Assembly (NCBI GenBank): GCA_016711435.1
Contig: JADJSY010000023.1
Location: 62,001-126,000, forward strand
DNA: 64,000 nucleotides
Source of the DNA: Lewinellaceae bacterium
GTDB lineage: Bacteria > Bacteroidota > Bacteroidia > Chitinophagales > Saprospiraceae
Direction: 5' to 3'
Below, piece after piece: positions 29,825 through 38,254 of this stretch (within the stretch, counting starts at the first letter, position 1; each line of letters starts with the position of its first letter). The position numbers were made by a program, and so were the translations under genes. The notes under the pieces are model-generated. The model ran no database searches, had not been told where the DNA came from, and saw only the letters and a program-made list of their open reading frames with translations.

Positions 29825-30988
29825 GTGAAATTTTTACGTCGAATCATTGGTACTGTTAAACCCCATTTTTCCAAAGGCGGAAAATTTGAAAAACTACATC
29901 CCGCCTTCGACGCACTGGAAACTTTTTTGTTTGTACCTGCTACAACCACCAAAGAGGGCGTACACGTACGCGATGCCATCGACCTGAAGCGCACCATGGT
30001 GACGGTCATTATCGCATTGATTCCGACTGTGCTTTTTGGCATGTGGAACACCGGCTACCAGCACCACCTGGCTTATGGTATGGAGGTTTCCATCATGGAA
30101 AATTTCATGTTCGGTTTCTGGAAAGTGCTGCCCATTATTATTGTATCGTATGCGGTAGGGCTTGGTGTGGAGTTCATTTTTGCCATCACCAAAGGCCACC
30201 AGATCAGCGAAGGATACTTAGTCACCGGATTACTGATACCGCTTACTTTGCCCGTCACCATTCCATTGTGGATGGTAGGGCTGTCCGCGATTTTTTGCAC
30301 TTTGATTGGCAAGGAAATTTTCGGCGGCACAGGTATGAATTTTATGAATCCTGCGCTGTTGGCCCGGATTTTCCTGTTTTTTGCCTTCCCGGCCTATATG
30401 TCGGGCGATATCTGGACCGACCTTTCACCCGAAGCGGGTCAGGCTATTGTAGATGCGTATTCCGGCGCCACCAACCTCGTGACCTTCGATGCCGACCAAA
30501 CCAAACTGCCATCTGCCGCCAATATGTTTTGGGGATTTGAACAGGGTAGTATCGGGGAGACAAGCGTCGCTGCCTGTCTGATCGGCGCCTTTATCCTCAT
30601 TGCCACAGGTATTGGTAGTTGGCAGATTATTGTTTCGTGTTTTGCCGGCGCCTGGCTTATGGGCGTCTTGCTAAATGTCCTGGCGCCTGCCGACATGCCC
30701 ACCCATGCCATGCACACCCCGGCCTATTACCATTGGCTCATGGGCGGCTTCGCATTCGGGGCTGTCTATATGGCCACCGATCCGGTCAGCGCCGCACAAA
30801 CGGAAACAGGAAAATGGATATACGGGCTGCTGATCGGCGCTTTTACAGTCATACTACGAGTGTTCAATCCCGCCTACCCCGAAGGCGTCATGCTGAGTAT
30901 CCTGCTGATGAATGTATTTGCCTCCCTGATTGACCATATTGTAGTGGAACGACATATTAAACGACGACTGCGGCGAGCGAAAACGTGA
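29825..30988 (+). CDS. nqrB: Na+-translocating NADH:quinone reductase subunit B
   Basis: Start codon GTG at 29825. A 387-residue integral membrane subunit with about ten helices (TMVTVIIALIPTVLFGMW, VSYAVGLGVEFIFAIT, LIPLTLPVTIPLWMVGL). The flavinylation motif YSGATNLV contains the Thr that carries covalent FMN. GGTGMNFMNPALLARIFLFF is a family signature. NqrB is the main Na+-conducting subunit and binds riboflavin and quinone. Confidence 0.95.
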   Translation: MKFLRRIIGTVKPHFSKGGKFEKLHPAFDALETFLFVPATTTKEGVHVRDAIDLKRTMVTVIIALIPTVLFGMWNTGYQHHLAYGMEVSIMENFMFGFWKVLPIIIVSYAVGLGVEFIFAITKGHQISEGYLVTGLLIPLTLPVTIPLWMVGLSAIFCTLIGKEIFGGTGMNFMNPALLARIFLFFAFPAYMSGDIWTDLSPEAGQAIVDAYSGATNLVTFDADQTKLPSAANMFWGFEQGSIGETSVAACLIGAFILIATGIGSWQIIVSCFAGAWLMGVLLNVLAPADMPTHAMHTPAYYHWLMGGFAFGAVYMATDPVSAAQTETGKWIYGLLIGAFTVILRVFNPAYPEGVMLSILLMNVFASLIDHIVVERHIKRRLRRAKT

Positions 30989-31117
30989 GTGTGTGGTGTT
31001 TAGTGTTTCGGGAGCTTCGACATGCAGTTTGAGAAAATTCGCCAAAATATCAACTATGCCAAAGGCGACCCACTAAACACACAACACATCGAAGCCCCCA
31101 ACACTAACACCACTCAC
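30986..31117. repeat. Imperfect palindrome between nqrB and nqrC
   Basis: GAGTGTGTGGTGTTTAGTGT and GGGAGCTTCGA (30986-31020) pair imperfectly with TCGAAGCCCCC and AACACTAACACCACTC (31089-31117). The arms are GTGTTTG-type heptamers. The gap is otherwise empty. Confidence 0.65.
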
Positions 31118-31136
31118 CAATCACCATTCACGATCC

Positions 31137-31841
31137 GTGCATAGCAACCGATACACTTTCATCTACGCCATCATACTGTCCGTCATCACGGCAGTACTGC
31201 TTGCATTCGCTGCGGAAGGACTCAAACCGGCGCAGGCAGCAAATATCGCTTTGGACAAAAAAACAAGTATCCTTCGCTCGGTGCGGTATGACGGTACCGA
31301 ACGCGCTGCGATTGAAAAACTGTATGGCGCAAGCGTTCGGGAACTCGTCGTAAATGCGCAGGGAGAAGAACTCAGCGGCATCGACGCTTTTGCTGTTGTA
31401 GTAAAAGATGAACTCGACAAACCTGTGGAAGAACGCCAACTTCCCCTGTATATTTATACCGGAGAGGACGGTAAAAAACGCTACGTCATTCCGATGCAGG
31501 GCGTGGGTTTATGGGGCCCGATCTGGGGCTATATCAGTCTGGAAGAGGACTTCAACACCGTATACGGGGCGTTTTTCGACCACAAATCGGAGACACCGGG
31601 ACTGGGCGCTGAAATTGCGGAAAGACCGTTTCAAATGCAATTTCAAGGCAAAAAAATCATGGATGCCGAGCATAACTTTGTTTCCGTACATGTCGTGAAA
31701 AAAACCGCCAAAATAGACGTCGGACCCGAACACCGCGTGGATGGTATTTCAGGCGGTACCATTACCTCGACCGGTACGGACAAAATGCTGCGGAGATGTG
31801 TGGAACCGTATTTGGGTTACTTTGGAAAAGTGAAATCATAA
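31137..31841 (+). CDS. nqrC: Na+-translocating NADH:quinone reductase subunit C
   Basis: Start codon GTG at 31137. A 234-residue protein with one N-terminal membrane helix (YTFIYAIILSVITAVLLAFA) and a periplasmic FMN-binding domain. The covalent FMN site is in VDGISGGTITSTG, matching the D-G-x-S-G-x-T-x-T pattern recognised by ApbE. FDHKSETPGLGAEI is another family signature. Confidence 0.93.
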   Translation: MHSNRYTFIYAIILSVITAVLLAFAAEGLKPAQAANIALDKKTSILRSVRYDGTERAAIEKLYGASVRELVVNAQGEELSGIDAFAVVVKDELDKPVEERQLPLYIYTGEDGKKRYVIPMQGVGLWGPIWGYISLEEDFNTVYGAFFDHKSETPGLGAEIAERPFQMQFQGKKIMDAEHNFVSVHVVKKTAKIDVGPEHRVDGISGGTITSTGTDKMLRRCVEPYLGYFGKVKS

Positions 31842-31843
31842 AC

Positions 31844-31920
31844 AGTTATCCGTTATTAGTTATCGGTTATCAGTACTGATAATCAAGTATTTACAAAAAA
31901 TTTAATCAAAACTAATTTTG
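31844..31920 (+). repeat. GTTATNN element with conserved tail
   Basis: Four GTTATNN units (31844-31872) are followed by CTGATAATCAAGTATTTACA and an AT-rich end closing with ACTAATTTTG. It covers most of the nqrC-nqrD gap. The closest relatives are at 42352-42428 and 56223-56300. Confidence 0.8.
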
Positions 31921-31950
31921 CATACACACTTCATGTAAAACAGATTTATT

Positions 31951-32622
31951 ATGAGCGTAGAAACGACCACTTCGCCTGAAGTCAAAAAAGAACCGCTGTT
32001 CTCCAAAAAGAACCGCAAGGTACTGACAGATCCGCTGGACGACATCAATCCTGTGACCGTGCAAATCCTGGGTGTTTGTTCTGCCCTGGCCGTGACAACC
32101 CAGATAAAACCGGCGATTATCATGGCACTCGGCGTGACCGTGGTAACCGCTTTTTCGAATCTGATTATTGCGCTCATTCGCGATTCCATACCCGGACGCA
32201 TCCGGATGATTGTGCAATTGGTGATTGTGGCGCTGCTGGTGACCATTGTCGACCAGTTGCTCAAAGCCTATATGTTCGACGTGAGTAAAAAACTCTCGGT
32301 TTTCGTGGGGTTGATTATCACGAATTGTATCGTCATGGGTCGTCTGGAGGCTTATGCCATGTCGCAAAAACCCTGGCCTTCCTTCCTCGACGGCATCGGC
32401 AACGGACTGGGCTACGGGATGATATTAGTCGTCGTTGCCATTATTCGCGAATTGTTCGGCTCCGGTTCGCTGCTGGGATACAAAGTAGTACCACAATGGC
32501 TGTACGATGCAGGTTATTCCAACAACGGACTGATGATGTTGCCCCCGGCAGCACTGTTTATTATCGGCATTTTTATCTGGCTTCAGCGAAGCCGGAACCG
32601 GAAACTGGTTAACGCCTCCTAA
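31951..32622 (+). CDS. nqrD: Na+-translocating NADH:quinone reductase subunit D
   Basis: A 223-residue membrane subunit of the NqrD/RnfE family, with about six helices. Matches include NPVTVQILGVCSALAVTT near residue 36 and GLIITNCIVMGRLEAYAM, whose Cys residues help hold the intramembrane iron centre with NqrE. C-terminal family motif PPAALFIIGIFIW. Confidence 0.94.
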   Translation: MSVETTTSPEVKKEPLFSKKNRKVLTDPLDDINPVTVQILGVCSALAVTTQIKPAIIMALGVTVVTAFSNLIIALIRDSIPGRIRMIVQLVIVALLVTIVDQLLKAYMFDVSKKLSVFVGLIITNCIVMGRLEAYAMSQKPWPSFLDGIGNGLGYGMILVVVAIIRELFGSGSLLGYKVVPQWLYDAGYSNNGLMMLPPAALFIIGIFIWLQRSRNRKLVNAS

Positions 32623-32652
32623 TCTGGTATCGATTAAAGAACACAATCAAGT

Positions 32653-33303
32653 ATGGAACATCTTCTCAGTTTACTCATCAAGTCCATCTTTGTTGAAAAC
32701 GTGATTTTCGCGTTTTTCCTCGGCATGTGCTCATATCTGGCTGTTTCCAAAAAAGTGAAAACGGCATTCGGCCTCGGCGTCGCGGTTATATTTGTAATGG
32801 TTCTTACGACGCCGCTCAATTACCTCATTTTAGCATATATGCTCCAGGAAGGCGCGCTGGCCTGGATACACCCCTCGCTGGCAACGGTAGACCTTACCTT
32901 TTTAGGGTTTATCCTTTTTATTTCCACGATTGCCGGAGCGGTGCAACTGGTGGAAATGGTGGTCGAAAAATTTGCCCCCACCCTGTACAATGCATTGGGC
33001 ATATTCCTGCCGCTGATTACGGTCAATTGCTCCATCCTGGGCGCCTCGTTGTTTATGCAGGAAAGGGAATACAATTTTGCCGAAACAGCGGTGTTCTCGG
33101 TCGGGGCAGGAACCGGTTTTTTTCTTGCGATCGTTTTACTCGCTGCAATCCGGGAGCGTTTGCAGTATTCCAAAATACCGGAACCCCTGCAAGGCCTGGG
33201 TATTGCCATGATAATTACCGGACTCATGGGTATGGCGTTTCTGAGTTTTTTCGGGTATACAGTTGTGAAGATAATGATGAATGATAATGTGAAGGTTGAA
33301 TGA
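32653..33303 (+). CDS. nqrE: Na+-translocating NADH:quinone reductase subunit E
   Basis: A 216-residue membrane subunit of the NqrE/RnfA family, the structural twin of NqrD. ENVIFAFFLGMCSYLAVSKK and LITVNCSILGASLFMQ carry the two Cys-containing half-helices for the intramembrane iron site. Only 30 bp separate it from nqrD. The stop codon lies inside the left arm of a palindrome. Confidence 0.95.
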   Translation: MEHLLSLLIKSIFVENVIFAFFLGMCSYLAVSKKVKTAFGLGVAVIFVMVLTTPLNYLILAYMLQEGALAWIHPSLATVDLTFLGFILFISTIAGAVQLVEMVVEKFAPTLYNALGIFLPLITVNCSILGASLFMQEREYNFAETAVFSVGAGTGFFLAIVLLAAIRERLQYSKIPEPLQGLGIAMIITGLMGMAFLSFFGYTVVKIMMNDNVKVE

Positions 33304-33367
33304 TGGTTTGGGTGGTAACCTAGCCTTGAGTTACCACCTCAACCATCAAACCTTCAAACCTTCAACC
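33291..33367. repeat. Palindrome overlapping the nqrE stop codon
   Basis: The left arm (33291-33319: GAAGGTTGAATGATGG, then GGGTGGTAAC) pairs with 33330-33367 (GTTACCACC, then CAACCATCAAACCTTC, ending CCTTCAACC). The first arm contains the last codons and stop of nqrE. The stem is close to perfect with a loop of about 10 bases. Confidence 0.75.
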
Positions 33368-33415
33368 TTTAAAACCAAATTTTTAGTACCTCATTGCTTT
33401 CTAATTCAATCAACC

Positions 33416-34666
33416 ATGCTACCAATCATCACCAGTAGTATCGTCGTTTTTATCCTGGTTGTACTGTTGTTTGTATTTCTGATACTGACGGCCAAAGACC
33501 GCCTGTTGCCACAAACGGATGTGTCGATTATCATCAATGGCGCGCAGGATGCGCCGGTGGTGGTCAAACCCGGCAGTACGCTGCTGACAACGCTGGCCTC
33601 CAGAAACATATTTCTGGCTTCAGCCTGCGGCGGCGGCGGCACCTGTGCTATGTGCAAATGCCAGGTGTACAGCGGCGGCGGCGAGGTATTGGCTACCGAA
33701 ACCAACCACCTCAACAGGCGGCAGGTGCAGGAAAAAATGCGGCTGGCTTGTCAGGTGAAAGTAAAAGAGGACATGGAAATCCGTGTGCCTGACGAAGTAT
33801 TCGGGGTGAAAAAATGGGAATGCGAGGTGGTTTCCAATGAAAATGTATCCACCTACATCAAAGAATTCGTAGTTGCGCTGCCGCCGGGCGAACACCTGAC
33901 ATTCCGTTCGGGCGATTATATCCAGGTAGATGTTCCTGAAATATCCATCGACTTTAAAAAGGATCTGTACAATATTCCCGATAAATTCAAAGACGAGTAC
34001 GACCGCTTCAATGTCTGGAGCCTGAAATCCAGGGTGGATGAACCTTTGTTCCGCGCCTATTCGATGGCCAACCACCCGGCTGAGGGCAACAAAATGATGC
34101 TCAACATCCGCATCGCCACGCCGCCCTGGGATCGCGACAAAAAAGCGTTTAAAGATGTGCCGGCCGGTTATTGCTCCTCTTATGTTTTTTCCCGAAAACC
34201 CGGCGACAAAGTGACCATCAGCGGCCCTTACGGCGAGTTTCACATCAAAAACACGGATAAAGAAATGGTCTATATCGGCGGCGGCGCCGGTATGGCCCCT
34301 TTACGATCGCATATTTTTCACCTGTTTCACACGCTGAAAACAGATCGAAAGGTCTCGTTCTGGTACGGTGCGCGCAGCAAAAAGGAAATTTTTTATGAAG
34401 AAGATTTCCGTTCCATCGAACGGGCATTTCCGAATTTCAAATTTGTAATAGCGCTTTCCGAACCGCTGCCTGAAGACAACTGGACCGGTGAAACGGGATT
34501 CATCCACAACGTCGTGTTGAAAAATTACTTAGATAAACACGCCGAACCGGAAGAAGTGGAGTACTACCTCTGTGGCCCTCCGATGATGAATGCCGCCGTT
34601 TTAAAAATGCTCGACGACCTGGGCGTGCCCAAAACGAATATCGCATTTGATGACTTTGGCAATTAA
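33416..34666 (+). CDS. nqrF: Na+-translocating NADH:quinone reductase subunit F
   Basis: Start chosen at ATG 33416 (MLPIITSS), giving 416 residues; upstream in-frame codons belong to the palindromic gap. Order: one membrane helix (VVFILVVLLFVFLIL), a 2Fe-2S ferredoxin domain with ACGGGGTCAMCKCQV and a later LACQVKV Cys, a FAD domain with RAYSMANHP, and an NADH domain with YIGGGAGMAPLRSH and YLCGPPMMNAAV. NqrF takes electrons from NADH into the complex. It overlaps apbE by a few bases. Confidence 0.96.
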   Translation: MLPIITSSIVVFILVVLLFVFLILTAKDRLLPQTDVSIIINGAQDAPVVVKPGSTLLTTLASRNIFLASACGGGGTCAMCKCQVYSGGGEVLATETNHLNRRQVQEKMRLACQVKVKEDMEIRVPDEVFGVKKWECEVVSNENVSTYIKEFVVALPPGEHLTFRSGDYIQVDVPEISIDFKKDLYNIPDKFKDEYDRFNVWSLKSRVDEPLFRAYSMANHPAEGNKMMLNIRIATPPWDRDKKAFKDVPAGYCSSYVFSRKPGDKVTISGPYGEFHIKNTDKEMVYIGGGAGMAPLRSHIFHLFHTLKTDRKVSFWYGARSKKEIFYEEDFRSIERAFPNFKFVIALSEPLPEDNWTGETGFIHNVVLKNYLDKHAEPEEVEYYLCGPPMMNAAVLKMLDDLGVPKTNIAFDDFGN

Positions 34667-35666
34667 ATACCACACCAAGGTTGCAGGATTTTTGCTAAAA
34701 ACCCTGCTGCTGCTCTCCTTCTCCGCATGCCGGCAGGAAGCGCCGAGATATACGCAACTGGAAGGAAAAGCACAGGGCACAACGTTTCATATTAATTACA
34801 GGAACGCCCGGGAGCAAAACTTCTCCGGTCAGGTGGACAGTCTTTTCAGGCGGATCGACAAAAGTATGTCGCTGTGGGACAGCACTTCCATCATCAGCCG
34901 GGTCAATCGAAACGAGCCGGGCGTTGTAGCAGATGAACATTTGATAAAGGTGTACAACCGCTCCCGCGAAATATCGGAACGCAGCGGCGGCGCATTTGAC
35001 ATCACGGTAGGGCCATTAGTGAAAGCCTGGGGATTCAGTTACAAAAAAGGGTTGCCTCCGCCCGATTCGACCAAGGTGGACACCTTGTTACAACTAATTG
35101 GTTTTCAAAAGATTCGTCTTGAAAACGGCGTTTTTGTGAAAAACCATCCGGCCATGGAAATAGACGTCAATGCCATCGCGCAGGGTTATACGGTCGATTT
35201 GATCGCCCGGTTTTTGGAACAACAGGGCATCCATGATTACTTAGTTGAAATAGGCGGCGAAGTGCGCAGCGCCGGCAAAAACGAACGCGGTGAATTTTGG
35301 AAAATCGGAATCGACAAACCCCTCGATAACCCGGAACAGGAACGACTTTTACAGACGACGTTGTCATTGAAAAACCGCTCGCTCGCCACCTCCGGCAGCT
35401 ACCGGAAATTTGTGGTTCGGGACGGCAAAAAGTATAGCCATGCGATCGATCCGGCAACCGGATACCCCATTACGCACAACCTGCTCAGCGTGTCGGTACT
35501 GGCCGACGACTGCGCTTCCGCAGATGCCTATGCCACCGCTTTTTTAGTGATGGGGATGGATAAGGCCATGCAACTGGCCCAAAAACAGGAACTCGAAATT
35601 TACTGTGTGTATGCCGATGAAAAAGGCGCCCTGCAGGTGCAGGCTACGCCGGGATTTTTGAAATGA
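34650..35666 (+). CDS. apbE: FAD:protein FMN transferase (flavinylation of NqrB/NqrC)
   Basis: Start ATG 34650, inside the end of nqrF, so translation is probably coupled. The 338-residue product begins with a lipoprotein signal (LLLLSFSACRQE) and is an ApbE enzyme: GTTFHINY, SRVNRNEPG, GAFDITVGPLVKAWGF, DVNAIAQGYTVDLIA, VEIGGEVRSAGKN, and SHAIDPATGYPI with the metal-binding region. It moves FMN from FAD onto Thr of SGAT-type motifs, here NqrB and NqrC. Co-location with nqr is the usual arrangement. Confidence 0.95.
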   Translation: MTLAIKYHTKVAGFLLKTLLLLSFSACRQEAPRYTQLEGKAQGTTFHINYRNAREQNFSGQVDSLFRRIDKSMSLWDSTSIISRVNRNEPGVVADEHLIKVYNRSREISERSGGAFDITVGPLVKAWGFSYKKGLPPPDSTKVDTLLQLIGFQKIRLENGVFVKNHPAMEIDVNAIAQGYTVDLIARFLEQQGIHDYLVEIGGEVRSAGKNERGEFWKIGIDKPLDNPEQERLLQTTLSLKNRSLATSGSYRKFVVRDGKKYSHAIDPATGYPITHNLLSVSVLADDCASADAYATAFLVMGMDKAMQLAQKQELEIYCVYADEKGALQVQATPGFLK

Positions 35667-35799
35667 AGGTTGATGATGATGAGGTTGATAAAGGTTTATA
35701 AAAGTTGATAATACATTCGCTCGAAAATAGAGCGATTTTAACTTTTTTCGAGCGAATGTATTATCAACCTCATCAACCTTATAAACCCTTATAAACCCC
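35665..35799. repeat. Palindrome joining apbE and nqrM-like stop codons
   Basis: A perfect 24-bp stem, 35704-35727 with 35745-35768 (GTTGATAATACATTCGCTCG paired), is extended outward by GTTGATAAAGGTTTATAAA-type words against CATCAACCTTATAAACCC. The left arm begins at the apbE stop codon and the right arm contains the stop of the convergent gene. Confidence 0.88.
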
Positions 35800-35995
35800 C
35801 ATCCTCTTCTTTCCCACAGGCCTCACCCGGCTTACGACCACAAACGCCACAAGCGACGCCTTCTTTTTGCATAAATGGACTATTACCGGCACATGTACCC
35901 CTGAATTGCCCGTTTTTAACGAAGAGCAAACGTACACTGAAGAGCGCAAAAGCGATCAGCACCAGGACAATGGTAACAAGGATCAGAGGGAGCAT
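35789..35995 (-). CDS. nqrM: NqrM-like small membrane protein with four cysteines
   Basis: A 68-residue protein; ATG 35995 chosen because the longer frame upstream lies in heptamer DNA. One N-terminal membrane helix (LPLILVTIVLVLIAFALFSV) is followed by a soluble tail with four Cys in C-x13-C-x2-C-x7-C (GTCAGNS, VACGVCGRKP, EACG). Known NqrM proteins have the same plan of one helix plus four Cys and are needed to deliver iron to NqrD/NqrE. In Vibrio nqrM lies just after apbE. Here it also follows apbE but on the opposite strand. The assignment is by plan and position, not close sequence identity. Confidence 0.6.
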   Translation of the reverse strand: MLPLILVTIVLVLIAFALFSVRLLFVKNGQFRGTCAGNSPFMQKEGVACGVCGRKPGEACGKEEDGGL

Positions 35996-36039
35996 ATCTG
36001 AGTATTTTACGACAAAGTTAAGGAGAATAGCCCGATTTG

Positions 36040-36144
36040 GGTTTATAAGTTTATGGTTTATGAGTTTATAGGTTGCCACTCTATAAACCAATGAACTCAT
36101 AAACCATAAACCTATAAACTCATCACCTCCTAAACCATAAACTC
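36040..36144. repeat. GTTTATA-word palindrome
   Basis: GTTTATAAGTTTATGGTTTA and TGAGTTTATAGG (36040-36073) pair with CTATAAACC, CTCATAAACCATAAACC and TATAAACTCAT units (36081-36144). The right side has more units than the left. It separates the nqrM-like gene from the CBS gene. Confidence 0.7.
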
Positions 36145-36173
36145 AATCCATTTTTTCACTAAAACACATCGCC

Positions 36174-36605
36174 ATGATTTCTGTACAAAAATTGCTGGAA
36201 GGAAAAAAGATCAATAAAATCTTTACACTCACCCCGGAACACATGGTTATTGACGCCCTCGACCTCATGGCGCAGAATAATATCGGCGCCGTGATGGTGA
36301 TGGAAGGCGAGCGGCTGGCAGGCATTTTTTCCGAACGCGACTATGCGCGGAAAGGTATCATTAAAGGTCGCAAAGCCAAAAGCACCCCGCTGACGGAAGT
36401 AATGACCCACAATGTATTCACCGTCAACCCGGATATGAATATTGATGATTGTATGAAGCTTTTCAGCGACAAACACATCCGGCACCTGCCGGTCATAGCC
36501 GGTTCGGAAGTAGTGGGAATGTTGAGCATTGGCGACATCGTGAATGCCATCATGCAGGAACAAAAACAACACATTCAATTCCTGGAACAATACATCAGCG
36601 GCTGA
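36174..36605 (+). CDS. Tandem CBS-domain protein
   Basis: A 143-residue protein with two CBS motifs: residues 8-58 (IFTLTPEHMVIDALDLM, ending LAGIFSERDYARKG) and residues 75-130 (VMTHNVFTVNPDMNIDDC, ending VVGMLSIGDIVNAIM). It is of the type that binds AMP/ATP or NAD(H). Between the NQR genes and nhaD it could sense energy charge for the sodium module, but that is inference from position only. Confidence 0.87.
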   Translation: MISVQKLLEGKKINKIFTLTPEHMVIDALDLMAQNNIGAVMVMEGERLAGIFSERDYARKGIIKGRKAKSTPLTEVMTHNVFTVNPDMNIDDCMKLFSDKHIRHLPVIAGSEVVGMLSIGDIVNAIMQEQKQHIQFLEQYISG

Positions 36606-36750
36606 TGCGGCTGTGGCCGACATCGATTTTTATTGCCTTTTGATGAAGTCGGTGCGCAAAATTATTTGAAACCGTACTTCTGTAACGCATTGACTAACAT
36701 TGCCTTTTGCCCTTTGCAATTTTGCCCTATTCACTTATTACCCTGCACTT

Positions 36751-38076
36751 ATGGACCTCTTGATTATTGTAGTTTTTATCATTGGATACACCCTGATTGC
36801 ACTGGAACATCCACTGAAAATTGACAAAGCCGCTTCCGCCCTGCTGACAGGCGTTTTTTGCTGGCTGGTCTTATTATTCGGTATTGAAAACATGCCCGCC
36901 TTCGGCGAAATTGCACAAACGCACCCCGATACGCGTTCTTACATTCAGGAATCCCTGTTTGAACACCTTGGGAAAATCGCTGAAATCCTGTTTTTTCTGC
37001 TTGGCGCCATGACCATTGTGGAACTGGTGGATGTACACGACGGTTTCCGGGTGATTACCGACCGGATTACCACTGCTAACCGAGTCAAATTGTTGTGGAT
37101 CATTTCCTGGGTGACTTTTTTCCTGTCTGCCGGCTTAGATAACATGACCACTGCTATCATTATGTGCGCGCTGTTGCGCCGGATCATCAAAAAGCAAGAC
37201 AACATGTGGCTGTTCGGCGGTTTTGTGATCATTGCCGCGAATGCAGGCGGCGCCTGGTCGCCCATCGGCGACGTCACCACTATCATGTTGTGGATAGGCG
37301 GACAGGTGACCACCTTTAAAATTATGCAAGCCACTTTTCTGGCTTCGGCGGTCAGTTTGATTGTGCCCTTGTTGGCAGGTACCTATTTCCTGGGTCGCGA
37401 TAAAACAGCATTGGAGCAATTCTCGGAATCGGAAATGAAATCCGAGCGGATTACGACGCCTTTTGAACAAAAACTGTTGTTTTTCTTGGGCGGCGCCGCG
37501 CTCTTGTCGGTACCGTTTTTTAAAGCCATTACCCACATGCCGCCGTACATGGGTATTTTATTGTCGGTAGGGGTGCTGTGGTATATCACCGAATTCCTGC
37601 ACCGGGGCAAGGAACCTGAAACACGCAAGGAGTTTTCAGTAGCATCCATGCTGCACCGCGTCGACACACCGAGCATCCTGTTTTTCCTCGGTATCCTGCT
37701 TGCAGTCGGTTCTTTGGACACCTCCGGACACCTCCATAAAATGGCGGAAGTACTCAACAGCACTTTCGGAAGCATTTATGTCATCAATACCATGATCGGG
37801 CTACTTTCTGCTATCGTAGACAATGTGCCCCTGGTAGCTGCCTGTATGGGCATGTACGACCTGACAACTTATCCGCCGGACCACGATTTCTGGGAGCTGC
37901 TGGCCTATTGCGCAGGCACAGGCGGCAGTATTCTCATCATCGGCTCTGCTGCCGGCGTGGCCTCGATGGGTATTCTGAAAATCGACTTCCTGTGGTATTT
38001 GAAACGCATTTCGGGCTATGCGCTGATTGGTTATCTGGCGGGTATCGGGGCGTATTATTTGCAACACCATTTTTAG
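36751..38076 (+). CDS. nhaD: Na+/H+ antiporter, NhaD type
   Basis: Start chosen at ATG 36751 (MDLLIIVVFIIGYTLIALEHP); 17 upstream codons are low-complexity. 441 residues and about twelve membrane helices of the NhaD / ion-transporter superfamily. Signatures include FFLLGAMTIVELVDVHDGF, SAGLDNMTTAIIMCALLRR, NAGGAWSPIGDVTTIMLW and IVDNVPLVAACMGMYD. It exchanges Na+ for H+ across the inner membrane. Next to Na+-NQR and with a proton-type ATP synthase in the same window, it is the likely link between the two gradients. Confidence 0.93.
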   Translation: MDLLIIVVFIIGYTLIALEHPLKIDKAASALLTGVFCWLVLLFGIENMPAFGEIAQTHPDTRSYIQESLFEHLGKIAEILFFLLGAMTIVELVDVHDGFRVITDRITTANRVKLLWIISWVTFFLSAGLDNMTTAIIMCALLRRIIKKQDNMWLFGGFVIIAANAGGAWSPIGDVTTIMLWIGGQVTTFKIMQATFLASAVSLIVPLLAGTYFLGRDKTALEQFSESEMKSERITTPFEQKLLFFLGGAALLSVPFFKAITHMPPYMGILLSVGVLWYITEFLHRGKEPETRKEFSVASMLHRVDTPSILFFLGILLAVGSLDTSGHLHKMAEVLNSTFGSIYVINTMIGLLSAIVDNVPLVAACMGMYDLTTYPPDHDFWELLAYCAGTGGSILIIGSAAGVASMGILKIDFLWYLKRISGYALIGYLAGIGAYYLQHHF

Positions 38077-38083
38077 ATTTTTG

Positions 38084-38150
38084 AGGATGAGGGAATGAGG
38101 ATGAGGAATGATAAATGATGAAATGATGACGGATTTTGCCGAGCGTGATC
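38084..38150 (+). repeat. GGATGAG/AATGATG word array and GCCGAGCGTGAT module
   Basis: Degenerate units (GAGGATGAGGGAATGAGGAT, then AATGATAAATGATGAAATGA) are followed by GCCGAGCGTGATC (38138-38150), a module also found at 51965, 58693 and 58737. A right arm is only weakly visible near 38218. It lies in the convergent nhaD/pullulanase gap. Confidence 0.55.
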
Positions 38151-38254
38151 CGCTTTAGGTTCCTGTTTTCAAGTCAATTTGATCCGGCCATCCGCCAAAT
38201 CCCCCCCGGCCGCGCGGAATCCTCAATCCGTGTTCCATCACCCTAAAAATCTAT

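Noticed and set aside
29825..34666. Rnf complex instead of Na+-NQR
   Set aside because: nqrA without ferredoxin clusters, a 2Fe-2S/FAD NqrF and the A-B-C-D-E-F order identify NQR; RnfB and RnfC features are absent.
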